Assembly: GCA_026014725.1 (NCBI GenBank)
Contig: JAOZHV010000029.1
Span: 1 to 64,000 of the forward strand
DNA from: Candidatus Bathyarchaeota archaeon
Lineage (GTDB): Archaea > Thermoproteota > Bathyarchaeia > Bathyarchaeales > Bathycorpusculaceae
Direction: 5' to 3'
Length of the DNA: 64,000 bases
The position numbers and the translations under genes are program-made. The notes beneath the pieces are model-generated. The model saw only the letters and a program-made list of their open reading frames with translations. It was not told the DNA's origin and did no database searches. Positions 17,398-26,995 of this stretch are shown one piece after another (position 1 is the first letter of the stretch; the number at the start of each line of letters is the position of its first letter).

Positions 17398-19305
17398 CTA
17401 TACTCCTGCTTCTTTCTCAAAGTTTTCAGGAGAAATGTAGTCGCCATATTTTCTTTGTGCTTCAACCAATCGCTGGCGTTGCATGTAGAGTATGCCGAAT
17501 AACTCTAAGGGTGTGTCCGTGACGTTTTCTTGGTAGAACCGCTGAACACGCTCAATCTTCGATAGGTTTTCTGGAACACGAATGGTGAATTGTTTAATGT
17601 AGTCTTCTTTCGCATAATTTTTGCCTAATACTTGTTTGAACAGCTTGCGTAAATCCTCGTACTTGGGGATGTAACCTGTCGGAGTTTTTATGGCGTCAAC
17701 TTCGTTGTGAACGCGTTGTTCCATCCATTTTATCCAAACATGCTTATCCTTTGGGCTGTTGAGGTATTTGCCGTTGCCGACTTCTTTTAAGAAGTAATTA
17801 ACACCAAAGATAACGGGTTGTTTTTTGAGTTTGCGCCCAAAATCAAGGTTGTTTTGAACGTTTTTGCCGAGCGGAATTGAGATGAAGTCTTGAATGCTCA
17901 TCATGTTAATTTCGGGAACACCCTCAGCGCCGATTGTAGCAAAGGTTGTTTCTGTCTCAAGTGAAGCACCGTAAGCAACGATGCCGTGTTCCCAGCTGAA
18001 ACTTTGTTGCACAGGCACATAAGCCTTGGCATCCCGTCCGCCATACATTATGCCGCCTAACTCAACGCCCTCAGGATTTTCAAGTTCTGGGTCACAGTTT
18101 TCCAGTGCTTTAAGAGCAACAGCGTAGCGCGCGTTCTTATGCGCAGCTGGAATTTCCTCACCGTTCTCGTCCTTTTTGCCTTCAAACCAGGCTCCACTAT
18201 AGTTTAAGCCTTCTTTAGGAAGCTCTTGCCCCATGCCAAGCCAATACGGCTTGCCATCCTTTACTAGAACGTTAGAGAAGACGATTTCGCCTGGACTCGT
18301 GAGTACCTTGTAAATTAAAGCGTCATCTTCTGGATTAACGTCTTTAATGATGCCGAAAATTCCTGATTCAACGTTTACTGCACGCGCTGTTGAATCAACA
18401 TCACGAATATACGCAATGTCGTCACCAAGGATTGTCTCGCCTGGAAGCATGGCCGTAGAGGTTTTTCCACATGCGCTTGGGAAGGCACCTGCAAAGTAAG
18501 TTTTGCGTCCGTTTGGTCCAAAGACACCCATGAGCAACATGTGCTCAGCTAACCATCCTTCACTGCTGGCTTTGCGTATTGCCAAGCGGAAGGCTAGTTT
18601 TTTGAAACCCACAGAGTTGCCCGCGTATTGGGTGTTGACGCTGTAGATAGTGTTGTCCATGTGGTCGATGTAGATGCGCTTGTTTTCGTGTTCTTGGCTA
18701 ACCATGTCGGCGGTTAACTTTCCAGCTGAATGCACCACGCGTAAAAAGTCGCTTTTTATTCCTGCCTTTACAAACTCTTCATAACCTGGGCGATAAAGCA
18801 GGTCTTCAGTGTGGGCTACATACCACGAATCAGTACATTGTAACCCTAGAATTGTGAATTTTGAGCCCTTTGGACCTAAAGAAATGAAGCGGACAATCAT
18901 TGTTTTGCCAACCATCGAATCCCGCAGTAAACCTCTAACTTCTGCTAGGCCTTCTTGGCGGTCAATCTGGTTGAGCGCTTTGCTGAGTGTAAGACCTTTA
19001 GGCACAAGGTACTTGGTTGCTTGCCGGTCTCTTCCTTGGTCATGTTCACCGTCAAAATGTACCGTGTGTCCTGGTATCGTTAGGATTGCCTGTTCTTCTC
19101 CAGTAGCGATGGCTTGTTTTCGCACGTAGGCAATGTCTTCGGCTGAGTCACTGCAGATGAAGATTTTTTCGGGATGGCACAGGTCGCTTTCTTTCGCTAT
19201 GAATTCGTGAACGATGGGGTTATTGATTGCGCTTAGTTTTTGGAAGTCTTTAGCGCTGAGTTTAGGTTGCAATACCTCAAGATACGGATTCATTGTGTTC
19301 ATCAA
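17398..19305 (-). CDS. pckG: Phosphoenolpyruvate carboxykinase (GTP)
   Basis: A 635-residue GTP-type PEPCK interconverting oxaloacetate and phosphoenolpyruvate at the gateway of gluconeogenesis. The active-site loop FPSACGKTSTAML lies at about residues 276-288, followed by LGDDIAYIRD. The length is typical of the GTP-dependent family (about 600-640). It begins five bases after the asparagine synthetase stop, so the two genes probably share one transcript. Confidence 0.95.
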   Translation of the reverse strand: MMNTMNPYLEVLQPKLSAKDFQKLSAINNPIVHEFIAKESDLCHPEKIFICSDSAEDIAYVRKQAIATGEEQAILTIPGHTVHFDGEHDQGRDRQATKYLVPKGLTLSKALNQIDRQEGLAEVRGLLRDSMVGKTMIVRFISLGPKGSKFTILGLQCTDSWYVAHTEDLLYRPGYEEFVKAGIKSDFLRVVHSAGKLTADMVSQEHENKRIYIDHMDNTIYSVNTQYAGNSVGFKKLAFRLAIRKASSEGWLAEHMLLMGVFGPNGRKTYFAGAFPSACGKTSTAMLPGETILGDDIAYIRDVDSTARAVNVESGIFGIIKDVNPEDDALIYKVLTSPGEIVFSNVLVKDGKPYWLGMGQELPKEGLNYSGAWFEGKKDENGEEIPAAHKNARYAVALKALENCDPELENPEGVELGGIMYGGRDAKAYVPVQQSFSWEHGIVAYGASLETETTFATIGAEGVPEINMMSIQDFISIPLGKNVQNNLDFGRKLKKQPVIFGVNYFLKEVGNGKYLNSPKDKHVWIKWMEQRVHNEVDAIKTPTGYIPKYEDLRKLFKQVLGKNYAKEDYIKQFTIRVPENLSKIERVQRFYQENVTDTPLELFGILYMQRQRLVEAQRKYGDYISPENFEKEAGV

Positions 19306-19310
19306 TTCTT

Positions 19311-20288
19311 TTAGAGTTCATGCACAGTTCCAGGTACTCTTGGGAAGGGTTGGCATTCAGCTATGTGTTTGACACCAGAGATCCAGCCGACCAAGCGTTC
19401 CACTCCGATGCCTCCGCCCGCTGTCGGTTTTAATCTGCCTTCCTTTGCCATCTTTAGGACCAAGGTGTAGTTTTCTTTTTTAACTTGGTCGCGCTCGATT
19501 TTTGCTGATATTTTTTTGTATTCGTACTCGCGTTTGGCTCCTGAGAGAATTTCGCCAAATTGAGGCATGAACAGGTCGTAGTTGTCCCATTTGCCAGTCT
19601 TGAAATCCTCATAATCGTAGAATTCACGGGGGATGTTGGTAACCCAGACTGGTTCTGTTATATCTTTAGAGATGCCTTCTTCCCAGCTGTCTTTACCGTA
19701 TTTGGCTTCTAACTCTATTCGGTCATACACTTTGAAGGGAACCCTTGGGACTTTCAGTACATCACAGCGGCAAAGGGTTGTTAATTCGCTTTTCATGTCC
19801 TTCTTTAAGTCTTTAATGAGGGTGCAAATGGCATCTTCGATTAACGCAAAAACATCTTTCGAACTTGCGTTGCGTATTTCGAAGTCAAGTTGGGTAAATT
19901 CATAAATGTGTTTGCCTGTTTTGGCGCGTTCAGCCTTTTCAATGCGTATGTTAGGTGAAAGTACAAACAGCTTGGGGTACGCTGTTGAGGCGGCGACAAG
20001 TTTATGAATAATCATGCTGGCTGTGGTGCGGACTGGTTTGCCGTAGATGTCTACTTCGATGCGTTTTTCGATGGATGCGCCTGGGTCTGGCCAGAGTGGG
20101 TCAGTGCTTTGGCTTAGCGCTACAGGCAGTAACCATTGGAACCCTTTGCTTACGAACGTTTTTGTTAAACTTGTTAATGTGTAAGTCATTATTTTGCCTA
20201 TGCAGGCTTTTCGCTCTATTTCACTTTCCGTTAGCTGGTCTAACGGTTTGGGAATTTCTATTGCTGGTATTGTTTGTTGGATGGTCAT
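19311..20288 (-). CDS. asnA: Archaeal asparagine synthetase (AsnRS-like)
   Basis: This protein resembles the catalytic core of class II asparaginyl-/aspartyl-tRNA synthetases (YEFTQLDFEIRNASSKDVF, GGGIGVERLVGW) but lacks the N-terminal anticodon-binding domain. That is the design of the archaeal AsnA-like asparagine synthetase described from Pyrococcus. I choose ATG 20288 (325 residues); an upstream start at 20324 is possible. It lies upstream of pckG and divergent from an AsnC-family regulator. Confidence 0.85.
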   Translation of the reverse strand: MTIQQTIPAIEIPKPLDQLTESEIERKACIGKIMTYTLTSLTKTFVSKGFQWLLPVALSQSTDPLWPDPGASIEKRIEVDIYGKPVRTTASMIIHKLVAASTAYPKLFVLSPNIRIEKAERAKTGKHIYEFTQLDFEIRNASSKDVFALIEDAICTLIKDLKKDMKSELTTLCRCDVLKVPRVPFKVYDRIELEAKYGKDSWEEGISKDITEPVWVTNIPREFYDYEDFKTGKWDNYDLFMPQFGEILSGAKREYEYKKISAKIERDQVKKENYTLVLKMAKEGRLKPTAGGGIGVERLVGWISGVKHIAECQPFPRVPGTVHEL

Positions 20289-20380
20289 TTTGAACACTTC
20301 TAAACTTTCGAGTAAAGTGTACATAGGAGCTAATAAATTTTTTACTATAAACCATAAATAAATTACAATTCCTACACGCT

Positions 20381-20388
20381 TTTATACT
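20381..20388 (+). promoter_or_regulatory. TATA box of the AsnC-type regulator gene
   Basis: TTTATACT is centred about 25 bases upstream of the ATG at 20410, so transcription should begin at or next to the start codon, giving a leaderless mRNA. The region lies between this gene and the divergent asnA. Confidence 0.55.
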
Positions 20389-20409
20389 ACTTATTTGTAA
20401 TATTTACAT

Positions 20410-20919
20410 ATGAGCGCAAAATTAGATGAAAAAGACTTAGCCATACTCACCCTGATTCAGGAAAACAGTAAACAAACAGCCAACCAGATTGCTAAAAAAA
20501 TCAACGCGCCGATAACCACCGTTTTTGCAAAAATCAAACGGATGGAAGAAATGGGCATAATAACGCAGTACAGAGCCATCCTGTCAGCTGAAAAACTCGA
20601 CTTGGGCACTGCCGCCTTCATTTTAGCTTCCGTCTCGTACAGTGCAAAGTATAAGGATGAAACCCCTGTCTCCCAAAGGTCAGTTGCAGAAGAGATTGCC
20701 CGTTTCCCCGAGGTGCAAGAAGTGCACATAATAACTGGTGACTGGGATTTGCTTGTGAAACTCCGCGCTGAGAATGTAGATGCAGTGGGCAAGTTTGTGG
20801 TTGATAAGTTACGTTTGATTAAGGGCTTAGAGAAGACGCTAACGTGCATGGTGTTTGAAACGGTGAAAGAAACCACAAGCCTTCCCCAGATGATACGGCG
20901 AAGTCATCCCAAACCGTAG
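20410..20919 (+). CDS. Lrp/AsnC family transcriptional regulator
   Basis: A 169-residue regulator with an N-terminal helix-turn-helix (DEKDLAILTLIQENSKQTAN, then MGIITQYRAIL) and a C-terminal ligand-binding domain (VQEVHIITGDWDLLVKLRA). This is the standard Lrp/AsnC layout. It is divergent from asparagine synthetase, which suggests control of asnA and pckG in response to an amino acid, as for bacterial asnC-asnA. The target is inference. Confidence 0.9.
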   Translation: MSAKLDEKDLAILTLIQENSKQTANQIAKKINAPITTVFAKIKRMEEMGIITQYRAILSAEKLDLGTAAFILASVSYSAKYKDETPVSQRSVAEEIARFPEVQEVHIITGDWDLLVKLRAENVDAVGKFVVDKLRLIKGLEKTLTCMVFETVKETTSLPQMIRRSHPKP

Positions 20920-20922
20920 CGC

Positions 20923-21351
20923 TTAAGCTGAACTGGAATAGTAGAGCAGTGGCAAGGCAAGAAGCACAGTGTTCTTTCCCTTAGAGGTCAGAGCGTACTC
21001 CACTCGTAGCGGGGGTCCAGCGTTAACATTTCGTGTTATGTAACCGTGTTTCTGCAGCATTTTGAGCTTATCAGAGAGCGTTCGCGAGTTAACGGTTAAG
21101 ATTTTCTTTATGCCGCCAAAACCGATGGCGTCTTTAAGCATCAGCGTGTAGAGGATTTCTAGACTCCATTTCTGGAAAAGCAGGTTGAAGGTTTCTTGTA
21201 GGCTTTCAACTTCATCTTTTAGTTCGTTTGGTGTGATTTTTTGTTTCTCTATTATTTCATCAAACACTTCTTCTATGCCTTTTAGGACCTGTTCCATGCG
21301 GGCTTCGACAATTCTGCGGAACTCTGCGCTTAACGTTAAGGGGGCACTCAT
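20923..21351 (-). CDS. HxlR-like winged-helix regulator
   Basis: A 142-residue protein with a helical N-terminal region, then KWSLEILYTLMLKDAIGFGGIK and SRTLSDKLKMLQKHGYITR, characteristic of HxlR/MarR-like winged helices. It is divergent from the geranylgeranyl reductase gene, with 104 bases between the starts, and may regulate that gene or itself. Confidence 0.8.
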   Translation of the reverse strand: MSAPLTLSAEFRRIVEARMEQVLKGIEEVFDEIIEKQKITPNELKDEVESLQETFNLLFQKWSLEILYTLMLKDAIGFGGIKKILTVNSRTLSDKLKMLQKHGYITRNVNAGPPLRVEYALTSKGKNTVLLALPLLYYSSSA

Positions 21352-21455
21352 GTACTCTACACTCGGTTGTGTTTAGCTCACTTCATAATTTATTAAGCTT
21401 TACATATACAACAAGGTATACAAAGTAAAGCAAACTAACTGGAGGAACAAATCTC

Positions 21456-22817
21456 TTGGAAAAATATGACGCCATAGTCGTTGGCGCAGGAACAGCAGGC
21501 TGTCTTGCAGCGAAAACCATGGCTGAAAAAGGCCTAAACGTATGCTTGGTTGAAAAAAAGACACGAGAAGAAATCGGCGAAAAAATCTGTGGCGACGCCC
21601 TCGGTGAGCATCACTTAACATTTTTAGGCTTAGAAAAACCCACAGGCGGAGAGTTAGAAGCCAAGATTGATGGAATAAAAATCTTCTCGCCTGACGAAAA
21701 CACCATCTTCACAATTGCCGACAAAGACTTCATCGGCTACATATTAAACAGGCGCTTATTCGGTCAATGGCTACTCAAAAAAGCCACTGACAATGGTGCA
21801 GTCCTCCAAGACAAAATGAATTTCCGCTCGCCCATAATCGAGAAAGGCGCAGTTGTAGGCATTACTGCAAAGAACATGAAGACAGGCAAAGTCGCAGAGA
21901 TGCGAAGCAAAGTTGTGGTGGACGCCACGGGCTATTTTGGCATGGTTCGCAAGCAACTGCCCGCTGAAATGGGCATAGACCGTGACATAGCAAACGAAGA
22001 TGTTGAAGCATGCTACCGCGAAATCCGTCAGCTCAAACAAGAAACCAAAGACACACGCTTCTGCGAAATCTACCTAAACCAAAAAGCTTCACCAGGCGGC
22101 TACATATGGATTTTTCCCAAAGGTGGCGCGCGGGTAAACGTCGGCATCGGCACCTGCATGCGCAAAACTGGCTACCCTAACCCCAAAGAGCAACTCTACA
22201 AAACCGCTTTTAACAAGCCGATGTTTGATGGCTCGGTGGTTTTAACGGGGGGCGCATGGTTTGACCCTGTCCGCAGACCCTTAGACAACATGGTTGGCAA
22301 TGGCATCGTACTGGTCGGCGACGCGGCATCCTTGGTTAACCCGATTCACGGCGGCGGCATCGGACCTAGCATGCTTAGCGGTTACTTTGCAGGACAACAA
22401 ATCGTTCAAGCGCTCGAAAAAGGTGAACCCACACGCGAGGCGCTTTGGGGCTACAACAAACGCTACATCGACACCTACGGCAAAAAACAAGGCGCCCTAG
22501 ACATTTTCAAGATGTTCCTTCTCAGTTGCAGCGACGAGGACCTAAACTATGGCATGAACGAGAAACTCATGACTGAAGACGACGTGCTCAAAGCAGGCAT
22601 GGGCGATGACTTCCACCTAAACATCACTGAGACAGCCAAACGAGTCTTCCGCGGCATCAGACGAGTCGGATTCCTAAACAAACTCCGCCTAACCGTAGTA
22701 ATGATGAGGCAACTCCGCGCACACTACAACGCCTACCCAACCACACCAGACGGCTTCGATGTTTGGCGTGCAGAAACGGTACGGTTGATTGAGGAAGGCA
22801 GACAAAAACTCCTCTAA
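21456..22817 (+). CDS. Geranylgeranyl reductase family flavoprotein
   Basis: This 453-residue FAD-dependent enzyme starts at TTG 21456 with GGAGG at 21441-21445. It has the dinucleotide-binding motif VVGAGTAGCLAAKTMAEKG, the family motif VGDAASLVNPIHGGGIGPSM (about residues 286-305) and CGDALGEHH near residue 46. It saturates the double bonds of archaeal isoprenoid lipid chains. Paralogues exist in many archaea, so membrane lipid, quinone or chlorophyll-like substrates cannot be separated by sight. Confidence 0.9.
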   Translation: MEKYDAIVVGAGTAGCLAAKTMAEKGLNVCLVEKKTREEIGEKICGDALGEHHLTFLGLEKPTGGELEAKIDGIKIFSPDENTIFTIADKDFIGYILNRRLFGQWLLKKATDNGAVLQDKMNFRSPIIEKGAVVGITAKNMKTGKVAEMRSKVVVDATGYFGMVRKQLPAEMGIDRDIANEDVEACYREIRQLKQETKDTRFCEIYLNQKASPGGYIWIFPKGGARVNVGIGTCMRKTGYPNPKEQLYKTAFNKPMFDGSVVLTGGAWFDPVRRPLDNMVGNGIVLVGDAASLVNPIHGGGIGPSMLSGYFAGQQIVQALEKGEPTREALWGYNKRYIDTYGKKQGALDIFKMFLLSCSDEDLNYGMNEKLMTEDDVLKAGMGDDFHLNITETAKRVFRGIRRVGFLNKLRLTVVMMRQLRAHYNAYPTTPDGFDVWRAETVRLIEEGRQKLL

Positions 22818-22952
22818 AAAATCAAACTCTTTTCATTTTTGCGTAATTTCTTAAAAAATTTCAATAGATGATGTGCCTAGAGCCCCACCAAATCGCAGAA
22901 TCACCATAAGTAATTTATTTCTCCAGAACCATTAATCTTCTGGTGACCGATT

Positions 22953-23186
22953 ATGGAAGTGGAAGTTAAAGTGGTTGATGAGCAGGGTCGAATCATTCTG
23001 CCTAAAACTTGGCGAGAAAAATACCTCAAAAACAAAAAAGCAATCATCTCAGCCAAAGGCGACACCATCGAGATTAAACCATTCACTGCAGTCGATCTAA
23101 CTAAATACTTTGACAAAATTGAGGTAGACGTAAAAGCGGACCTCTCTGACTGGCATAAAGTCCGCAAAGAACTAAGAGGCAAATAA
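22953..23186 (+). CDS. vapB: AbrB-type antitoxin
   Basis: This 77-residue protein has a SpoVT/AbrB swapped-hairpin DNA-binding domain (VKVVDEQGRIILPKTWREKY) followed by an acidic helical tail that would wrap the toxin. It ends at 23186, and the PIN toxin starts at the next base. Together they form a VapBC-type pair, normally self-regulated by the antitoxin. Confidence 0.87.
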   Translation: MEVEVKVVDEQGRIILPKTWREKYLKNKKAIISAKGDTIEIKPFTAVDLTKYFDKIEVDVKADLSDWHKVRKELRGK

Positions 23187-23612
23187 ATGCAACCCGTATT
23201 TGTGGACGCTAACGTTTTCATCTACGCATTCTTGAAAACCAAGAGGCAACTGCAAACCAACGAGTTGAAAATGAAGGAAGCAGCCAAAAAAATCGTCGCC
23301 CGAATCAGCGCAGGAGAAAAAGTGGCGACTTCCGTTGTTCATTTTAGTGAAGTCTGCAACATTTTAGAAGATTATCTGCCGTTTGAGGAAGCGGTTGTTT
23401 TGGAGAGGGGACTGCTGTTTCGAGAAAACCTCTTAATCTGTGAAGTTACACAGGAAGATTACCTCAAAGCCATATCCATAGTAGAAGATTATCATGTGGG
23501 CATCAATGATGCCTTAGCGTACATACTGATGAAAAAAGAAGACATATCGGCAATCTACTCTTTTGACAGGGACTTTGACATTTTCACTGGCATTCGACGC
23601 ATTATCGAATAA
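23187..23612 (+). CDS. vapC: PIN domain ribonuclease toxin
   Basis: A 141-residue PIN domain with the acidic metal-binding residues in FVDANVFIY, HFSEVCN, GINDALAY and SFDRDFD. The protein would cleave RNA when freed from its AbrB-type partner. All four catalytic acid positions appear present, so the toxin looks intact. Confidence 0.87.
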   Translation: MQPVFVDANVFIYAFLKTKRQLQTNELKMKEAAKKIVARISAGEKVATSVVHFSEVCNILEDYLPFEEAVVLERGLLFRENLLICEVTQEDYLKAISIVEDYHVGINDALAYILMKKEDISAIYSFDRDFDIFTGIRRIIE

Positions 23613-23793
23613 AAGCTGTGCTTGCGAAACAACCAAGTAAATACTCAGCGACTTTTTTCGCACGGGTTAAAGACGACACAACTTGAAAAAGCTAAAAAAG
23701 CCTAGAAAAGACCTAAATCCCACTTCCAATACACACAGGCTAACTTGTAAAGTTTAAATTCTGATTGCCCCATGCATAACTTGGTGAAAAACA

Positions 23794-24141
23794 ATGGTTT
23801 ATTGCAGTAACTGTGGCGCCAAAATTGATGACGAAGCTTTCTTTTGCTCTAAATGCGGCACAAAAACCCCAAAAGGCAAAGAAGCAAACGTGCCTTATCC
23901 TTCCGACGAGATAAGGGATGCGTTTTACAGGGTCGGAATCGAGCTTGAGAAAGCATTCACAATTGCAGCAAGAGAAACTCGTGCGGCAATTAAAAGAGCC
24001 AAAGAAAACATGCAGCAGAAACCTGAATCTGCCACAACCGCTCAGGAAGACACTGTTGCTTGCCCCAAATGTGGAACTAAGAATTTGTCCGATTCGATTT
24101 TCTGCAATAACTGCGGAACCAGAATAGCACCGATGGAATAA
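23794..24141 (+). CDS. Double zinc-ribbon protein
   Basis: A 115-residue protein with an N-terminal zinc ribbon (YCSNCGAKIDDEAFFCSKCG) and a second at the C-terminus (CPKCGTKNLSDSIFCNNCG), joined by a basic helix. Such zinc-ribbon proteins are common in archaea. The substrate or partner is unknown. GGTGA at 23782-23786 precedes the ATG. Confidence 0.75.
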   Translation: MVYCSNCGAKIDDEAFFCSKCGTKTPKGKEANVPYPSDEIRDAFYRVGIELEKAFTIAARETRAAIKRAKENMQQKPESATTAQEDTVACPKCGTKNLSDSIFCNNCGTRIAPME

Positions 24142-24241
24142 TCAGTTACTAACAACATTTGAAAAGCTGCTTTTCTCTTCGTAAAAACACCTTTCTCTGC
24201 TTAAAATAGGGAGAGAGGGGCACCTTGCAAGAGCAAAAATT

Positions 24242-24520
24242 CTATTTCTTCTTTATTTTAGTCCTTCGCGTCGGCTTAGTTTCTGTGGTTTCATCCCAGT
24301 ATCGGTCAAAATCTTGCGGCGACATCATATTCAAACTCGCAAGTTGCTGACTAAACGCATCCAACGCGCACGGATTATTCATGTGGGCATGGTAAACTTC
24401 CATAAGCAAATCCACAGCCATCGACATTGAAACAGGCTTCTTAGCCATCAACGTCAACTCTCCAGACACCGCAACTAAATCATTGTAAACGCGCAAAGGC
24501 AATAAAACAGACTTAACCAT
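24242..24520 (-). CDS. Ribbon-helix-helix-like small protein
   Basis: A 92-residue protein; I choose ATG 24520 because AGGTG lies five bases upstream. The beginning (VKSVLLPLRVYNDLVAVSG) and the following helix suggest a ribbon-helix-helix dimer, then an amphipathic helix and a basic tail (TRRTKIKKK). No family is identified. A DNA-binding role is plausible. Confidence 0.55.
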   Translation of the reverse strand: MVKSVLLPLRVYNDLVAVSGELTLMAKKPVSMSMAVDLLMEVYHAHMNNPCALDAFSQQLASLNMMSPQDFDRYWDETTETKPTRRTKIKKK

Positions 24521-24643
24521 ACACACACCTTATCCTTATCATCTAAGTCAAGCAGAAAATAAAAGCCTATTGTCATTCAACCCGCAACTTTAAGATATAA
24601 ATAACCTGCAAGCACTAGATACTGCAAGCAGGGCGAAGCTTTC

Positions 24644-25882
24644 TTGAGAATCGGCTTTTTCGTCTGGGAATACCCGCCGAAACTAGTCGGCGGATTAGGA
24701 ACTTATGCAGAAAACATAACGCACCAGTTTGTAGACATCGGACACGACGTCTCAGTCTTTACATTAAACAACAACGGGCTAAAAACGCGAGAAATCATCA
24801 AGGGCGTCGAGGTGCACAGACCACAAATCGCAGACGCCAGCAACATATGGCCCTTCTTCGTTGTGGACGACCTCAAAAAATGGGGCACCAACATAAAACT
24901 CTTCAACGACATCTTCATCTACAACATCTTAAGCGCCACGAAATTCATCAATGGCTTAATAAAAAAAGAAAAATACACTTTCGACGTCGTCTGCGTGCAC
25001 GACTGGCTAAGCAGCATAGCGGGGCTTGTTATAAAAAACGAAACCAAAATCCCAGTTGTATTCCACGTCCACAGCACTGAATGGGGAAGAAGCGGAGGAC
25101 AGGGCTCAGAAGTTGTTTCCTATCTTGAACGTGCCATGGCACAAAACTCAAACAAGATAATAACCGTCAGTTACGCTATGCAGGAAGACCTCATAAAGCA
25201 CGGGTGGCAGGCCTCAAAAATCAGCGTAGTCTGGAACGGCGTAGACCCAGAACGATATGACCCTGCAAGCGTTCAAAAACAAGACATCCAGCAAATTCGA
25301 CAGAAATACGGCATTCCAGCCGACTGGAATATGATACTCTTCGTAGGCAGGTTAACATGGGTCAAAGGCGTCCGCAACCTGTTACAAGCAATGCCGCTTA
25401 TTCTACAAGAGTACCCAAATACTAAACTGGTTATTTTAGGTAAAGGTGAGGAGCAAGTCGACATAGTGGAAACAGCAGAAAGACTAAACATACAAGCCAA
25501 TGTTGTCTACCGCTTCGACTTTGTTTCAGAAAAAGAACGCATCTTACATTACGCCGCCGCAGACCTCTGCGTCTTCCCTTCAACATACGAGCCATTCGGA
25601 ATCGTAAGTTTAGAAGCTATGGCAATGGAAAAGCCCATAGTCGTTGGCGCACGCGGAGTTGTAGGCTTTAAAGAACAAATCATAAACAGCGGTCCAGACC
25701 AAAACGGCGTCCACATAAACGGAGAAGACCCTGCGGACATAGCGTGGGGCATAAAAGAAACCTTGAAAAATCCTGAAAAAGCCAAGAACTGGGGCGAAAA
25801 CGGCAGAAAAAGAGTGCTGGAATACTTTACTTGGCGCAAAGTCGCTGAAGAGACCAGCAAAATTTACGAATCGCTAACATAA
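24644..25882 (+). CDS. Glycosyltransferase family 4 / glycogen synthase-like
   Basis: A 412-residue GT-B enzyme starting at TTG 24644. The N-terminus (FVWEYPPKLVGGLGTYAENI) and HDWLSSIAGLV resemble glycogen/starch synthases, while VGRLTWVKGV and EPFGIVSLEAMAMEKP with the E-x7-E motif are GT4 hallmarks. It could make glycogen or a cell-surface glycan. A TATA-like AGATATAAATAA lies at 24592-24603. The adjacent convergent gene is phosphofructokinase. Confidence 0.85.
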   Translation: MRIGFFVWEYPPKLVGGLGTYAENITHQFVDIGHDVSVFTLNNNGLKTREIIKGVEVHRPQIADASNIWPFFVVDDLKKWGTNIKLFNDIFIYNILSATKFINGLIKKEKYTFDVVCVHDWLSSIAGLVIKNETKIPVVFHVHSTEWGRSGGQGSEVVSYLERAMAQNSNKIITVSYAMQEDLIKHGWQASKISVVWNGVDPERYDPASVQKQDIQQIRQKYGIPADWNMILFVGRLTWVKGVRNLLQAMPLILQEYPNTKLVILGKGEEQVDIVETAERLNIQANVVYRFDFVSEKERILHYAAADLCVFPSTYEPFGIVSLEAMAMEKPIVVGARGVVGFKEQIINSGPDQNGVHINGEDPADIAWGIKETLKNPEKAKNWGENGRKRVLEYFTWRKVAEETSKIYESLT

Positions 25883-25903
25883 GAAAGGCGGTAAACTGGC
25901 GGT

Positions 25904-26869
25904 TTAAGTTGCCAGCATGTCGGCGACATGAAGCAATCGTAAATTAATCGGTTTATACCCCTTAGCAGCTTTCTTCAAATCAACGCTTCCGATTTCGCCA
26001 TTCTGCAGTCCCACAGCACGATTGCCTTCGCCGCTCACAATTAATTCCACTGCTTTTTCAGCAAATAAACTTGCCAAAAACCTGCTTCGTGCAGTAGGGC
26101 TTCCGCCTCGCTGTGCATAACCCAAAATAGATAACCTGACCTCTGATTCAGTCTGCATCTGAATCTCCTTTGCCAACTTGCTTGTGTCACCCACGCCTTC
26201 TGCCACAACAATAACTCCTGCTCGTTTGCCTTTCTTAGAATTTGCCTCCATTACCTTCATCAAACTATCAAGGGTAATCGGCTTTTCAGGAATCGAAATT
26301 ACTTCGGCACCCGCGCAAATCCCGACCTCAAGCGCCAAAAACCCGCGCTTTCGACCCATAACCTCCACGATAAAAATGCGTTCATGCGAAATCGCGGTAT
26401 CACGAATTTTGTCAATGGCTCCCACAGCCGTGTTAACAGCAGTATCAAACCCAATCGTCTCATCCGTACCAAAAACATCATTATCAATGGTCGCAGGAAC
26501 CCCAATCATCAAAGCCTCGCTTACACGACTTAAATCTAAAGCGCCTCGAAAAGAGCCATCCCCGCCAATGACAACCAAACCATCCACATCATGCAAACTC
26601 AATGTTTCCGCAGCCCGCTCAACGCCACCTGGTTCCTCAAAAGCAGGACATCGCAAAGTGTGAAGTATGGTGCCGCCAAGTTGAATTATGCCGCCGACAC
26701 TGCGAGGCGTTAACTTTCTATACGTATTGTTTAATAATCCATCCCAGCCCCTTTCAAAACCAACCACACTAAAGCCTTTCGAGCAGGCAACCCGTGTAAC
26801 CGCACGAATCGCCGCGTTCATTCCAGGCGCATCGCCGCCAGAAGTCACAATACCAATCACTTTCGCCAA
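25904..26869 (-). CDS. pfkA: 6-phosphofructokinase, ATP type (PfkA family)
   Basis: A 321-residue enzyme of the bacterial PfkA family phosphorylating fructose 6-phosphate. The N-terminus (GIVTSGGDAPGMNAAIRAVTR), GGDGSFRGA and PATIDNDVFGTD are clear. A Gly in GGDGS and a small residue before TIDND favour ATP over pyrophosphate as phosphoryl donor. Most archaea use ADP-dependent or PfkB-type enzymes, so this type is notable. MGRKRGFLALEVG is the sugar-phosphate site. Confidence 0.9.
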   Translation of the reverse strand: MAKVIGIVTSGGDAPGMNAAIRAVTRVACSKGFSVVGFERGWDGLLNNTYRKLTPRSVGGIIQLGGTILHTLRCPAFEEPGGVERAAETLSLHDVDGLVVIGGDGSFRGALDLSRVSEALMIGVPATIDNDVFGTDETIGFDTAVNTAVGAIDKIRDTAISHERIFIVEVMGRKRGFLALEVGICAGAEVISIPEKPITLDSLMKVMEANSKKGKRAGVIVVAEGVGDTSKLAKEIQMQTESEVRLSILGYAQRGGSPTARSRFLASLFAEKAVELIVSGEGNRAVGLQNGEIGSVDLKKAAKGYKPINLRLLHVADMLAT

Positions 26870-26950
26870 TTAACACACCTTAACACTATTTCACACTTAA
26901 CTGAGGATTAAAATGTTTACTATGACGCATCAGCGTCAAAATTGCCAAAA

Positions 26951-26961
26951 AGCATAAATTC
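26951..26961 (+). promoter_or_regulatory. TATA-like box upstream of tRNA-Tyr
   Basis: The AT-rich GCATAAATTC lies about 35-45 bases before the mature 5' end. This would put transcription start roughly 10-15 bases ahead of the tRNA, as is usual for archaeal tRNA genes. Confidence 0.4.
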
Positions 26962-26995
26962 ATTCATCTAATCCTTATGATTTCCAGTGTTGTCC